Source: FEN-1088 sp031407985 (GTDB taxonomy: Bacteria; Myxococcota_A; Polyangia; Fen-1088). From it: a DNA stretch of 64,000 nucleotides. Positions 46,400-54,374 of the stretch are shown here, piece by piece (positions within the stretch are counted from its first letter, which is position 1; each line of letters opens with the position of its first letter). Position numbers and translations under genes: made by a program. The stretch covers positions 13,931 to 77,930 of the forward strand of contig JANOJB010000130.1 in NCBI GenBank assembly GCA_031407985.1. Direction: 5' to 3'. Under the pieces are notes generated by a model that worked only from the letters and a program-made list of their open reading frames with translations, had not been told where the DNA came from and made no database searches.

Positions 46400-47351
46400 C
46401 CGTACCGGCGAGCAACTGGTCGACAAGATCGGGTTCGATGTTGCCACCTGAAATCAGGACCACCACGCGCTTGCCGCGAACGGCGTCGGGATCTTCAAGC
46501 AGCGCGGCGAGCGCGGGGGCGGCGGACGCCTCACACAGGATTCCGAGGCTGCGGTACGCGTACACCATCGCACGTCGAATCGCGATCTCGCTGACCAGCA
46601 TCACCTCCGGAAAGTAATCGCGCGCCATCGCGAAGGTACGCTCACTGACGGCTCCCTCAAGGCCTTCGGCCAAAGTCAGACCCCCCTGATACGTCGTATA
46701 GGCCCGACCCTCGTCGAGGGAGCGCCGCATGGCGCAGTTGACCTCGGGAGAGACCCCTAGGATTTGAATACCCCGGGGAACGACTTCGACTCCCATTCCA
46801 CCGGCCAGGCCGCCGCCCCCCACGGGTACCACCATCAGTTCAACATCGGGAAGCTGCGCCAGCATTTCGCGAGCCAGTACCCCTCCATTGCCCGCGATGA
46901 CGTAGTCGTCGTCGAATGCCGATACGAAAACCAAGCCCGGATCGTCGGCGGCGCGCCTGCGGGCCTCCGCCTCCGCCTGGTCATAGGTGGCGCCGGCCAC
47001 CTCGACGACGGCACCCAAGGCGGCGATTCCGACCCGCTTCTGTTGGGGGGCCTGCTCGGATACCAAGATCGTGGCGTCAATCTGAAAGGATTGGGCCGCA
47101 AGCGCCACACCTAGCCCGTGATTGCCGGCGGACGCGGCGATCACCCGGGGCCGACCCGGCCCAGGCGCGTCCCGCGCCACGGCGGCCAGTCTCGCGGCCG
47201 CGCCGCGCAGCTTGAACGATCCCGTCCTTTGAAGGGATTCCAGTTTCAGCCACACGTCTGCACCGGTGCGCCGTCCCAGGGCGGGTGCCGGCACCAGCGG
47301 CGTGACGCGCGTCAGTCGGCGAACCCGGTCGGCGATCTCGCCACCGGTCAC
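46386..47351 (-). CDS. Threonine ammonia-lyase, catabolic (short) type
   Basis: A 321-residue PLP enzyme that deaminates threonine (and serine) to 2-oxoacids. PLP lysine is in GSFKLRGAA; ASAGNHGLGVALA is the substrate loop; VPVGGGGLAGG is the phosphate-binding glycine loop; VVVLISGGNI is near the C-terminus. No ACT regulatory domain, so the short TdcB-like form and not the biosynthetic IlvA. I start at a GTG (47351) that gives MTGGEIADRVRRL, close to the family start. The longer open frame to 47645 overlaps nadA. Its 3' end overlaps the convergent cytochrome gene by 14 bases. Confidence 0.85.
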   Translation of the reverse strand: MTGGEIADRVRRLTRVTPLVPAPALGRRTGADVWLKLESLQRTGSFKLRGAAARLAAVARDAPGPGRPRVIAASAGNHGLGVALAAQSFQIDATILVSEQAPQQKRVGIAALGAVVEVAGATYDQAEAEARRRAADDPGLVFVSAFDDDYVIAGNGGVLAREMLAQLPDVELMVVPVGGGGLAGGMGVEVVPRGIQILGVSPEVNCAMRRSLDEGRAYTTYQGGLTLAEGLEGAVSERTFAMARDYFPEVMLVSEIAIRRAMVYAYRSLGILCEASAAPALAALLEDPDAVRGKRVVVLISGGNIEPDLVDQLLAGTVTSS

Positions 47352-47527
47352 CTCGCGCCAGACATCCGCGTCGAAGAGCCTTTCCAAGTGGGCAACCGTA
47401 TCAGAAGTCCTCGGGAGATCATCCGAAGCGTGTCGGTTTGGCCGACGCCTTTTCCAGGCTGTCTCATGGACGGTCTCGGGAAGGGCGGTCGCGTGACGGA
47501 GACGCGGCGGCGCGCTAAACGATACCA

Positions 47528-48613
47528 ATGGCGTTCGTTTCCCTCGATCGGATGGTGCAAGGCGGTGCCGTCGCGGAAACCAGTCGAGCGCGCGTCGCGT
47601 GGTTGTCCGACGAGATCCGGCGTCTGAAGAAGGAGAAGAACGCATTCATCCCCGCACACAACTACCAGGTGCCCGAAGTGCAAGCGATCGCCGACACCGT
47701 GGGCGATTCATTCGAGCTGGCGGTCAAGTCGCGAGAGATAGAGGCGCGTTTGGTGATTTTCTGTGGCGTCCGCTTCATGGCCGAGGGTTGCGCGACGCTG
47801 GCCCCCGAGCGCCCGGTGTACCTGCCCAATCTGCAAGCGCTCTGCTCGTTGGCGGAGGTCGACGCCGACGAGTTGGTCGAACGGCAGGAGTTTCTTCGTT
47901 CGCTCGGGCGAACCTTTTCGACGATGACCTACGTCAACACGTACGCCGACGTGAAGGCATTGTCGGACGCCTGCTGCACAAGCTCGAACGCGGCCCGGAT
48001 CGCCGCCGGGCTGGGGAGCCCCGACATCCTGTTCGTACCGGACCAGAATCTGGCCTATCAGGTTGCGATCAAGACCGGGCGCATGTACCTACCCCCACCG
48101 GAAGCGAATCGCTTTTCGCCGAAGGAGTACCTGGAACGAATCCAGCCCCTGATTCGAGAGGGAGAGCGCCAGGGACTGGTCGGGAACGTTTTTGCCTGGG
48201 AGGGTGCCTGCCACGTCCACCACCAAATGACGTTGGAGGACATCGTTCGTATCCGTGCCCAGGATCCCGACGCTGTCGTGATCGTCCACGGTGAGGTCAG
48301 ACCCGAGTTGCAGCGGGCCGCGGATGAGGTTTTGTCCACGTCCCAGATGGTCAAATATGTCGAGTCGCACCCTGAAAAACAGCGTCTCGCGATCCTGACC
48401 GAGTGTGGCCTAGTCGTCCGGATGGAACTGGAGCATCCCGAAAAGCAGTTCTACAAGCCGTGCCGGTTGTGCCAGTACATGAAGGCGATCGATCTCGAGA
48501 ACGTCTACGAGACCCTGCGTGACGAGCCGCCCGAGCGGAGAATCACGGTACCCGAGGACGTTCGCGTCGGCGCGGCACGGGCCATGGAAAAGATGATCGA
48601 GCTGGCCCGATAG
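47528..48613 (+). CDS. nadA: Quinolinate synthase A
   Basis: A 361-residue iron-sulfur enzyme that condenses iminoaspartate with dihydroxyacetone phosphate to quinolinate, the NAD precursor. The three cluster cysteines are seen in FCGVRFMAE (first), GNVFAWEGACHVHH (second) and PCRLCQYMKAI (third, with a CRLC pair). AHNYQVPEVQAIADTVGDSFEL is the usual N-terminal signature. No nadB or nadC is visible in the window. The ATG has no clear Shine-Dalgarno and TAAAC (47516-47520) precedes it closely. Confidence 0.95.
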   Translation: MAFVSLDRMVQGGAVAETSRARVAWLSDEIRRLKKEKNAFIPAHNYQVPEVQAIADTVGDSFELAVKSREIEARLVIFCGVRFMAEGCATLAPERPVYLPNLQALCSLAEVDADELVERQEFLRSLGRTFSTMTYVNTYADVKALSDACCTSSNAARIAAGLGSPDILFVPDQNLAYQVAIKTGRMYLPPPEANRFSPKEYLERIQPLIREGERQGLVGNVFAWEGACHVHHQMTLEDIVRIRAQDPDAVVIVHGEVRPELQRAADEVLSTSQMVKYVESHPEKQRLAILTECGLVVRMELEHPEKQFYKPCRLCQYMKAIDLENVYETLRDEPPERRITVPEDVRVGAARAMEKMIELAR

Positions 48614-48617
48614 TCGA

Positions 48618-48632
48618 GCTCACCCAGTGAGC
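48618..48632. terminator. Inverted repeat between convergent nadA and rimO
   Basis: GCTCAC (48618-48623), loop CCA, GTGAGC (48627-48632), in the 32-base gap between two converging stop codons. There is no T-run on either strand, so it may be a weak or Rho-aided shared terminator. Confidence 0.35.
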
Positions 48633-48645
48633 GGCGACGCCCGGA

Positions 48646-49998
48646 TCAGCCCACAATCGTCGCCGCGAGATCGTATTCGGCGGAATGGGTGACGCGCGCG
48701 CGAACGATTGAGCCGGTGGGCGGCGCCGGCGCATCGGCCGCGTCGGCCGCGAAGCTCAAGTAGACTTGGCCATCGATTTCGGGGGCTTGACCCTCGTGGC
48801 GGCCCATCAGCAGATACTCGGACTCATCCGAAGGGCCCTCGACCAGCACCTCTAATTCGCGCCCCCGCAGGGCGTGCAGCTTTTTCTTGGAGACCTGGCG
48901 CTGGATGCGCAACAACTCACGGCGCCGCGCCTCGACCTCTTTCGGCGGCACACGTCCAGGCAACAACGCCGCGACGGTCCCTTCTTCCTGCGAATAGTTG
49001 AAGACGCCAACCCGATCGAGGGCGGATTCCCGAACAAAATCACAGAGGCGACGAAACGCGGCGTCTGTCTCGCCGGGATGGCCGACGATGAACGTCGTTC
49101 GCAGGGTCACGCCCGGAATGCGCGCCCGGACCCGGTCCACCAGATCGCGCACGACCCGTTCGCCGTAACCCCGGCGCATTTTCTTCAGCACCTCGGTGTC
49201 GACGTGTTGAACGGGGACATCCAGATATTTCGCGACGCGCGGGTTCGTCGCGATCACGTCCAGCAGTTCGTCGGTACAGACGCTGGGATAGGCATAGTGC
49301 AGTCGCAACCACCTGATCCCATCGATCTGAGCGATGTCCCGCAGCAATGACGCCAGCGTCGGGTTTCCGGTGGCCCCAGGTTCCAGATCCGTGCCGTAGG
49401 TGGTGAGATCCTGCGCGACCAGGCACACCTCTTTCGTACCCGCGGCCGCCATGGCTTCGATTTCACGCCGGACCGATTCCGGCGCGCGGCTGCGCTGCGG
49501 TCCACGCAGTTTGGGAATGATGCAGAACGCGCAGGGACGGTCACAGCCCTCGGCGATCTTCACATAGGCGGTTTGACGCGCCATCGACGGTAGGCGGGGC
49601 GCCAGGTCGTCGTAAAGGAATCGCGGGGTCTCCAGCACCCTGACGCGCTCGGTCCGCCCCGCAATGGCGTCGGTGATCAGACCCACCTCGTCGGTACCCA
49701 GAAAGTGATCGACCTCGGGCATGTCCGTCGACAGTTCCTGGGGATAGCGCTGGGACAAACAGCCCGTCACGACCAGCCGGCGGCAACTGCCCGCCTCCTT
49801 GTGACGAGCCATCTCCAATATGGCGTCGATCGATTCCTGCTTCGCCTCACCGATAAAACCGCAGGTGTTGACGACTATTACCTCGGCGTCCTCTGGTGAT
49901 TCGACAATGTGATGGCCGGCACCCGTCGTGTGGCCGAGCATGACCTCGGTGTCGACGCGATTCTTCGGACATCCGAGAGAGACGAAATGAACGTTCAT
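48646..49998 (-). CDS. rimO: Ribosomal protein S12 methylthiotransferase RimO
   Basis: A 450-residue radical-SAM methylthiotransferase that modifies Asp88 of S12. The N-terminal UPF0004 domain starts MNVHFVSLGCPKNRVDTEVM, with the family cysteines in LGCPKN, NTCGFIGEA and GCLSQRY. The radical-SAM cluster motif is CDRPCAFCIIPKLRG. The C-terminal TRAM domain (RELEVLVEG...GQVYLSF) binds the substrate. Start fixed at the ATG at 49998 by family alignment; the open frame runs further to 50226 without support. Confidence 0.95.
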   Translation of the reverse strand: MNVHFVSLGCPKNRVDTEVMLGHTTGAGHHIVESPEDAEVIVVNTCGFIGEAKQESIDAILEMARHKEAGSCRRLVVTGCLSQRYPQELSTDMPEVDHFLGTDEVGLITDAIAGRTERVRVLETPRFLYDDLAPRLPSMARQTAYVKIAEGCDRPCAFCIIPKLRGPQRSRAPESVRREIEAMAAAGTKEVCLVAQDLTTYGTDLEPGATGNPTLASLLRDIAQIDGIRWLRLHYAYPSVCTDELLDVIATNPRVAKYLDVPVQHVDTEVLKKMRRGYGERVVRDLVDRVRARIPGVTLRTTFIVGHPGETDAAFRRLCDFVRESALDRVGVFNYSQEEGTVAALLPGRVPPKEVEARRRELLRIQRQVSKKKLHALRGRELEVLVEGPSDESEYLLMGRHEGQAPEIDGQVYLSFAADAADAPAPPTGSIVRARVTHSAEYDLAATIVG

Positions 49999-50122
49999 AT
50001 GGGAAAGGGCGAGAAACGGACGGGTTGGGAAGCCGGCCAGTCTAGCGCATCGGGGGTCGCCGTCGAGGATCGCTTTAAGGACGCGTTGCGCCGCCCCGCG
50101 GCTCGACTGCCGGGAGGGAACC

Positions 50123-51196
50123 TCAAGGGAAGAACAAGACGTTCTTCTCGCCGTGTTGCCGCACAAGATTGGCGACGTAGCGCTGAACGAATTCCCGGCG
50201 CGCAACCACCGCGCGGATCTCCGCATCGGTCAAGATCTCGGTCCCATCGGGCTCACGAAGCAGACGCCGCAGCGTCGGAATGTCCACGCGGCCGAGCGCC
50301 TGGTGAATACCGCGCGAAAACCTCTGCGCCTTGAACAACACCTGCCGATTCTTCTCGAAACCTTCGGGATCCAGGAAGAACGACATCGTGTTGTCCATGA
50401 AGAACAAACGGCTGCCGTCGCCGGACACTTTCATATTCCCGCCCGAATAGCGGTCCGGGTTCGCGATCAAGAAATCGAACACGACCAGCGCCGCCACCTG
50501 CGCCGCGAATGAGCGGTGCTGGAAGGGAATCGGACGTCCCTGGCCCAGCCAGTCGGTCATCTGCCCGTGCCCGTCCGGCGTATCGAATGGGGAGTCTTTG
50601 ATCACGGGAATCCAGTAGGACGCCTCGCCCGAGATCATGCCATTGGGGCCCACGATGGTTTCGGCGCGAATGCGGGGTACTGATCCCAACGAATCGGGGT
50701 GCAGCAAGGCAAAGACGTCGTCTCGCGGCACTGCGCGCATCGCCGCGGGCGGTACTGCGTTCAGTCCCAGCAACCGGTTGAGACGATAGGCGGCCACCTC
50801 CTTGCGCGGAATGGTCTGCGTGTTGGTCTGGGCGGGCTTCCATGCGGCGCGCGAACCATCGGCGAAATCCGCGCGAAAGGACAACGAGGATCCACCCCGG
50901 TTCAGTTTCAGCCGCGATATCGGTTGCGTGCGAAGGCGGTCGAGAAGCAGATCGTCCGACATCCCCAGAAACGTGCCGGACGACTCAATCGCAACCTCAG
51001 GCGCCGCCTCCGGCGAGAGATCGTCGCGCGCCTGCAACGATGTCCGCGGTCCACCAACCCTTGCAGGACCAAGCGCTGGAGCGGCCGACAGCGCGGCGCG
51101 TATCTCGGTCACGGCCCGCGCCCCGACCAGACCGCCTCCGCCAAGCAGAACCGACGCAACGGCGCCCTCCAACAGCAAACACCCCGCGAGGCGCAT
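50123..51196 (-). CDS. Secreted or membrane-anchored Fam20-like kinase
   Basis: A 357-residue protein: N-terminal hydrophobic anchor (about 5-25), then a kinase-like domain. Candidate ATP-site Lys is K120 in AAWKP, the paired Glu is E133 in the helix KEVAAYRLNRLLGLNAVPP, the catalytic Asp is D248 in IANPDRYSGGN and the metal-binding Asp is D268 in FFMDNTMSFF. The E-x-AAY-x-L-x-x-LLG-x-x-x-VPP segment and DR...DN pair closely recall the Fam20/Fjx secreted-kinase family of eukaryotes. It also has some likeness to HipA and PI3/4-kinase-like proteins. Start: ATG at 51196, with a TACAAT box (51203-51208) six bases upstream and no ribosome site. Target unknown. Confidence 0.7.
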   Translation of the reverse strand: MRLAGCLLLEGAVASVLLGGGGLVGARAVTEIRAALSAAPALGPARVGGPRTSLQARDDLSPEAAPEVAIESSGTFLGMSDDLLLDRLRTQPISRLKLNRGGSSLSFRADFADGSRAAWKPAQTNTQTIPRKEVAAYRLNRLLGLNAVPPAAMRAVPRDDVFALLHPDSLGSVPRIRAETIVGPNGMISGEASYWIPVIKDSPFDTPDGHGQMTDWLGQGRPIPFQHRSFAAQVAALVVFDFLIANPDRYSGGNMKVSGDGSRLFFMDNTMSFFLDPEGFEKNRQVLFKAQRFSRGIHQALGRVDIPTLRRLLREPDGTEILTDAEIRAVVARREFVQRYVANLVRQHGEKNVLFFP

Positions 51197-51202
51197 GGAA
51201 AA

Positions 51203-51208
51203 ATTGTA
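51203..51208 (-). promoter_or_regulatory. TACAAT -10 box next to the Fam20-like start
   Basis: TACAAT on the minus strand ends six bases before the ATG at 51196. It would place the transcription start on the start codon itself. The -35 is not recognisable. Confidence 0.4.
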
Positions 51209-51312
51209 GCGTGACCGCGCCCAGAACTGGCTGCGAAATCGCCCGGGGGAGGTTACCGTATGCACCGTCCGGGCATCCGGACGTCCCCACACGCGAGCTT
51301 CCAGGAGCGCCG

Positions 51313-51516
51313 ATGACCACCCCACCCGCCTTCGTCTGTTCGATGTGCCGCAAGCCGATCGCCGTCGGTACAAAGGTGATCCGCTGTTCCGTCAGCACCT
51401 GCAACAACGGCCGGGTGAAGTTGGTGTTCTGCTCGGCAGGATGTTGGGACAGTCACCTACCGACCGCGCGCCACCGCAGCGCGTATTTCACCGAGGAATT
51501 CGCGCGGCGCGACTAG
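51313..51516 (+). CDS. Small zinc-binding-type protein
   Basis: A 67-residue protein with six cysteines and a His arranged as C9-x2-C12, C25-x4-C30 and C40-x3-C44-x3-H48, suggesting one or two zinc knuckles. No family recognised. AGGAG (about 51303-51307) precedes the ATG, supporting expression. It is divergent from the Fam20-like kinase gene (116 bases between starts) and convergent with the Yip1-thioredoxin gene. Confidence 0.65.
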   Translation: MTTPPAFVCSMCRKPIAVGTKVIRCSVSTCNNGRVKLVFCSAGCWDSHLPTARHRSAYFTEEFARRD

Positions 51517-51526
51517 GGCTGCCCGC

Positions 51527-52603
51527 CTACCGAGCCCGGGCCGCCTGGATCGCTTCCACCAGTGTGTTCTTGCTGGTGATACCGATTAAAACCCGTGCAA
51601 CCGTTCCGTCCTTGCCGACAATGACCAATGTCGGAAGGACCCGGATTCGATAGCGTTCATTCACGATTCCGTCATCGTAGACGACTGGGTACGGAGCTCC
51701 GTGCTCCGCCAGAAAGGCGGTGACCTCCCGTGGTGATGTTTGCGGACCGTCCGAGTCGACACCGACGAACGTGACACCCTGAGCCTCAAACTCTCGCGAA
51801 AGGGCGTGCATCATCGGCAACGACGCCAAACACGGCGGGCACCACGTCGCCCAGAAATCCAGCACCACGACTCGACCCCGCAACGACGAAAGCGACAACG
51901 TTCCCTCCTGTCCGTCCACGCGCGGGAGGGTGAAGTCGGGCGCAGGGGCACCACGCGTGACCGGACCCAGCGCGCCAGGATTGCGGAGGGTCCAAAGCGC
52001 GCTACCCGTCAGGGCCAGCAGCAGGACGCCGATTGCTGCCCACCCCGCCGCCCGGGATCTCAGCCGCTGCGTGGGCGTCGGCCCCTGCCCGCGTGGCGAT
52101 GGTCGTCGCCGGGCCGTTCGAATCGCCAAAGCCACCAGGATCAACGTCCAGGCGCCCGCCACGCCGTACGAACCCTGGACTGCGCGAATCGATGGTTCGT
52201 GTCCAACGACGATCAGACCTGCGCGAAAGACCGCGCGAGCGACCAGGAACGGAATCGCTGCTCCGCAACCCAATTCCAGGTCAACACTGGGATCGCGTTT
52301 CGATCCCGCCAACACCACGATCGCCAGCGCCGCCCCCAGCGCAACCGGTATGGCTTGGGTTAGCTCGCCGACCAGGACCGAGACAACGCGCAGGCCACCA
52401 CCCGCCTCGAATCCAACCACCGCGTCAGCCAGATCCATGAACCGCAACCCGACCGCCGCGCCCAGACACCAGATCACAAGAACATTGAACCCACCGCGTT
52501 CAGCAACAGCGATCTCGCCCAAGGCCCTGTCGGGGGCGGTGAGCAGATCGCCCAGCACCCGAGGAAAACGGCGCAGACTCGACACAAGATCGCCTTCAGC
52601 CAC
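51527..52603 (-). CDS. Yip1-type membrane domain fused to a TlpA-like thioredoxin
   Basis: A 358-residue protein. The N-terminal half has five or so TMs in a Yip1-like layout (ALGEIAVAERGGFNVLVIWCLGAAVG, shortened: segment about 25-185). A TM anchor near 195-212 and a periplasmic thioredoxin domain (about 220-358) follow. The thioredoxin has WATWCPPC (redox CPPC) and the cis-Pro in VLPTLVIVG. Probably a thiol-disulfide reductase on the periplasmic face, tied to membrane function by the Yip1-like part. It starts nine bases after the preceding gene, so is third in the coaX operon. Confidence 0.8.
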   Translation of the reverse strand: MAEGDLVSSLRRFPRVLGDLLTAPDRALGEIAVAERGGFNVLVIWCLGAAVGLRFMDLADAVVGFEAGGGLRVVSVLVGELTQAIPVALGAALAIVVLAGSKRDPSVDLELGCGAAIPFLVARAVFRAGLIVVGHEPSIRAVQGSYGVAGAWTLILVALAIRTARRRPSPRGQGPTPTQRLRSRAAGWAAIGVLLLALTGSALWTLRNPGALGPVTRGAPAPDFTLPRVDGQEGTLSLSSLRGRVVVLDFWATWCPPCLASLPMMHALSREFEAQGVTFVGVDSDGPQTSPREVTAFLAEHGAPYPVVYDDGIVNERYRIRVLPTLVIVGKDGTVARVLIGITSKNTLVEAIQAARAR

Positions 52604-52612
52604 GACGGGGAT

Positions 52613-53530
52613 CTACTGCGGCCCGCGACCCGCCGCCAGCTTCTTGGCCGCCGCGGACAACGCTCCCGGTATGTTCTTGGAGCGGGCAAGGCGTTTGATG
52701 TCCTCGGCGTTCAGCGTGGGCAACAACCGCAGGGCCAACACCAGGGGACATTTCACGTTGCCGACCAAGGCCAGCTTGACCGGGTATTGCTTCACCAGTT
52801 CCTTTCGGTTGGCGATGTACCGGATGACCTCCTCGCCGAGCGCGCGATTTCCCGCCGCCTGCGCCACCTCTCCGTCGGTGATTTGAGGCGATCGGATCGC
52901 CGCCATGGCCACCATACGGTTCGCGTCGCGCAACAAGTTCTGACGGCAGTAGGCGTTTCCCAGGGTGGCCAGGCGGATTTTCTCGTAGAGCTTCAGCCTC
53001 GTGAAATCGATCGTGGCCGAACGACGGCGCTTGGCCTGGCCGCTCGAAGTGCCCGGCCGGTCGGATCCCACGGATCCGGCTCCCGTGGACCCGCCGGACC
53101 CCATCGCCCCCGCCAGCTCGGCTCCGACTTCAGGTAGCGGCTCGACTTCGGGTTCAGGCTCACCCTCGCCTTCCCCGGGCGTGCGGTTCGCCGTCGCGTC
53201 GATCAGTTGAGCAAATCCCAGATCCACCGCCGCCGGATCCAGTGCCGTGGGTTCCGCGAGGATTGACCGTACCAGTTCCTCGAATCCGACAATACCTTCT
53301 GGCACAGCCCCTGCCTGATGGCAGGACACGATCGCACGGTTGGCGACGCTAAGGGGCGCTCGTGCATTTCTGTAGATCGCTTCGGCGATCGCCGGTGCCC
53401 GAGCCAGCCTGGCGGCGTCCACGGACAAAGCCGCCAGCGCCGCTGGATCGGCATCGGAACGATTGGCCAACGCCACCAGAGTCTCATCCGGCACCCCAGG
53501 ATCCGCGATCAGCGCGTGCCAGTCATCCAT
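52613..53530 (-). CDS. Conserved protein of unknown function in coaX operon
   Basis: A 305-residue soluble protein. The N-terminal helical part (LIADPGVPDETLVALANRS onward) and a C-terminal helical part (about 175-300, KLYEKIRLATLGNAYCRQNLL and YPVKLALVGNVKCPLVLALR) are separated by an acidic Pro/Glu and Gly/Ser linker. The helices recur as short DUF2336/HEAT-like repeats, but I do not recognise a family. I start at the ATG at 53530, with GGGAGG upstream; a GTG at 53542 is also open. It lies between coaX and the thioredoxin gene with short gaps on both sides. Confidence 0.7.
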   Translation of the reverse strand: MDDWHALIADPGVPDETLVALANRSDADPAALAALSVDAARLARAPAIAEAIYRNARAPLSVANRAIVSCHQAGAVPEGIVGFEELVRSILAEPTALDPAAVDLGFAQLIDATANRTPGEGEGEPEPEVEPLPEVGAELAGAMGSGGSTGAGSVGSDRPGTSSGQAKRRRSATIDFTRLKLYEKIRLATLGNAYCRQNLLRDANRMVAMAAIRSPQITDGEVAQAAGNRALGEEVIRYIANRKELVKQYPVKLALVGNVKCPLVLALRLLPTLNAEDIKRLARSKNIPGALSAAAKKLAAGRGPQ

Positions 53531-53553
53531 CGGGCCTCCCACTGCGCCGCTGC

Positions 53554-54342
53554 TCAGCGATTCCGATCGTGGAGCAATCGCAGTCCGTCCAACGTCAACA
53601 TGTCATCGCACTCGTCGATCGTCGACGATTCGGCCGCGACCAACGACGCCAGCCCTCCGGTGGCGACGATGCGCGGCTGAAACTCGATCTCTCCCCGAAT
53701 ACGCGTTACCAGGGCGTCGACCATACCGGCATAACCGAACACCAGGCCCGCCTGGATGCTGGCGACCGTGTTCTTGCCAATGACCGTCCGGGGACGCGTG
53801 ATCTCCACCCGCGGAAGTTTCGCGGTCCTGCTGTAGAGAGCATCCGCCGACATCATCAGCCCTGGCGCTATGACGCCCCCCGCGTATTCACCCCTGGGTG
53901 TGACGACGTCAAAGGTCGTTGCCGTACCGAAATCGACCACGATCGCGCCCTGGGGCCAACGCGCGTGCGCGGCGACCGCATTGACTATGCGGTCCGCCCC
54001 AACCTCGTGGGGGTTCTCGTACAGGATCGGGATGCCGGTTCGAATGCCCGGTCCCACGATCAACGGCTCCCGCCCCAAGTGGTCGCGGCAAAACTGCTCG
54101 ATCGGCGACAGGGCGGGTGGCACCACGGACGAAACAATGACCGCCGTCACGTCGCGCAGGGCGTGGCCCGCCAGGGAAAACAATTGGCTCAGCAGCGCCG
54201 CATACTCATCACCGGTCCGTGAGGCGCGCGTCTCGAGGCGCCAGTGCGTCCGAAGACCAACCCGCGGCCCGCCGCCAGGGACGCCGGTATCGTACAACCC
54301 GATCACGAGATTGGTGTTCCCGATGTCAATCGCCAGCAACAT
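53554..54342 (-). CDS. coaX: Type III pantothenate kinase
   Basis: A 262-residue ASKHA-fold kinase for the first step of coenzyme A synthesis. It starts MLLAIDIGNTNLVIGLYD (ATP-phosphate loop). GADRIVNAVAAHAR holds the catalytic Asp and binding loop; IVVDFGTATTFDVV is the second phosphate/adenosine motif. The start ATG at 54342 matches the family; the upstream open frame is not coding. It faces away from the DUF2254 gene with a 32-base gap, and both promoters overlap in GGTATCATC. Confidence 0.95.
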   Translation of the reverse strand: MLLAIDIGNTNLVIGLYDTGVPGGGPRVGLRTHWRLETRASRTGDEYAALLSQLFSLAGHALRDVTAVIVSSVVPPALSPIEQFCRDHLGREPLIVGPGIRTGIPILYENPHEVGADRIVNAVAAHARWPQGAIVVDFGTATTFDVVTPRGEYAGGVIAPGLMMSADALYSRTAKLPRVEITRPRTVIGKNTVASIQAGLVFGYAGMVDALVTRIRGEIEFQPRIVATGGLASLVAAESSTIDECDDMLTLDGLRLLHDRNR

Positions 54343-54360
54343 GGTGTGGACCTCACAGGG

Positions 54361-54366
54361 TATCAT
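54361..54366 (+). promoter_or_regulatory. TATCAT -10 box before the DUF2254 gene
   Basis: TATCAT ends eight bases before the ATG at 54375. No -35 is evident and only a weak CGGGA lies between. Its reverse complement, GATGATA, lies upstream of coaX in the divergent direction. Confidence 0.35.
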
Positions 54367-54374
54367 CGGGACCA

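Noticed and set aside
50123..51196. HipA-type toxin kinase for the Fam20-like gene
   Set aside because: No HipB-like antitoxin gene next to it and the N-terminus is a membrane anchor; the VPP helix and DR/DN spacing fit Fam20 better.
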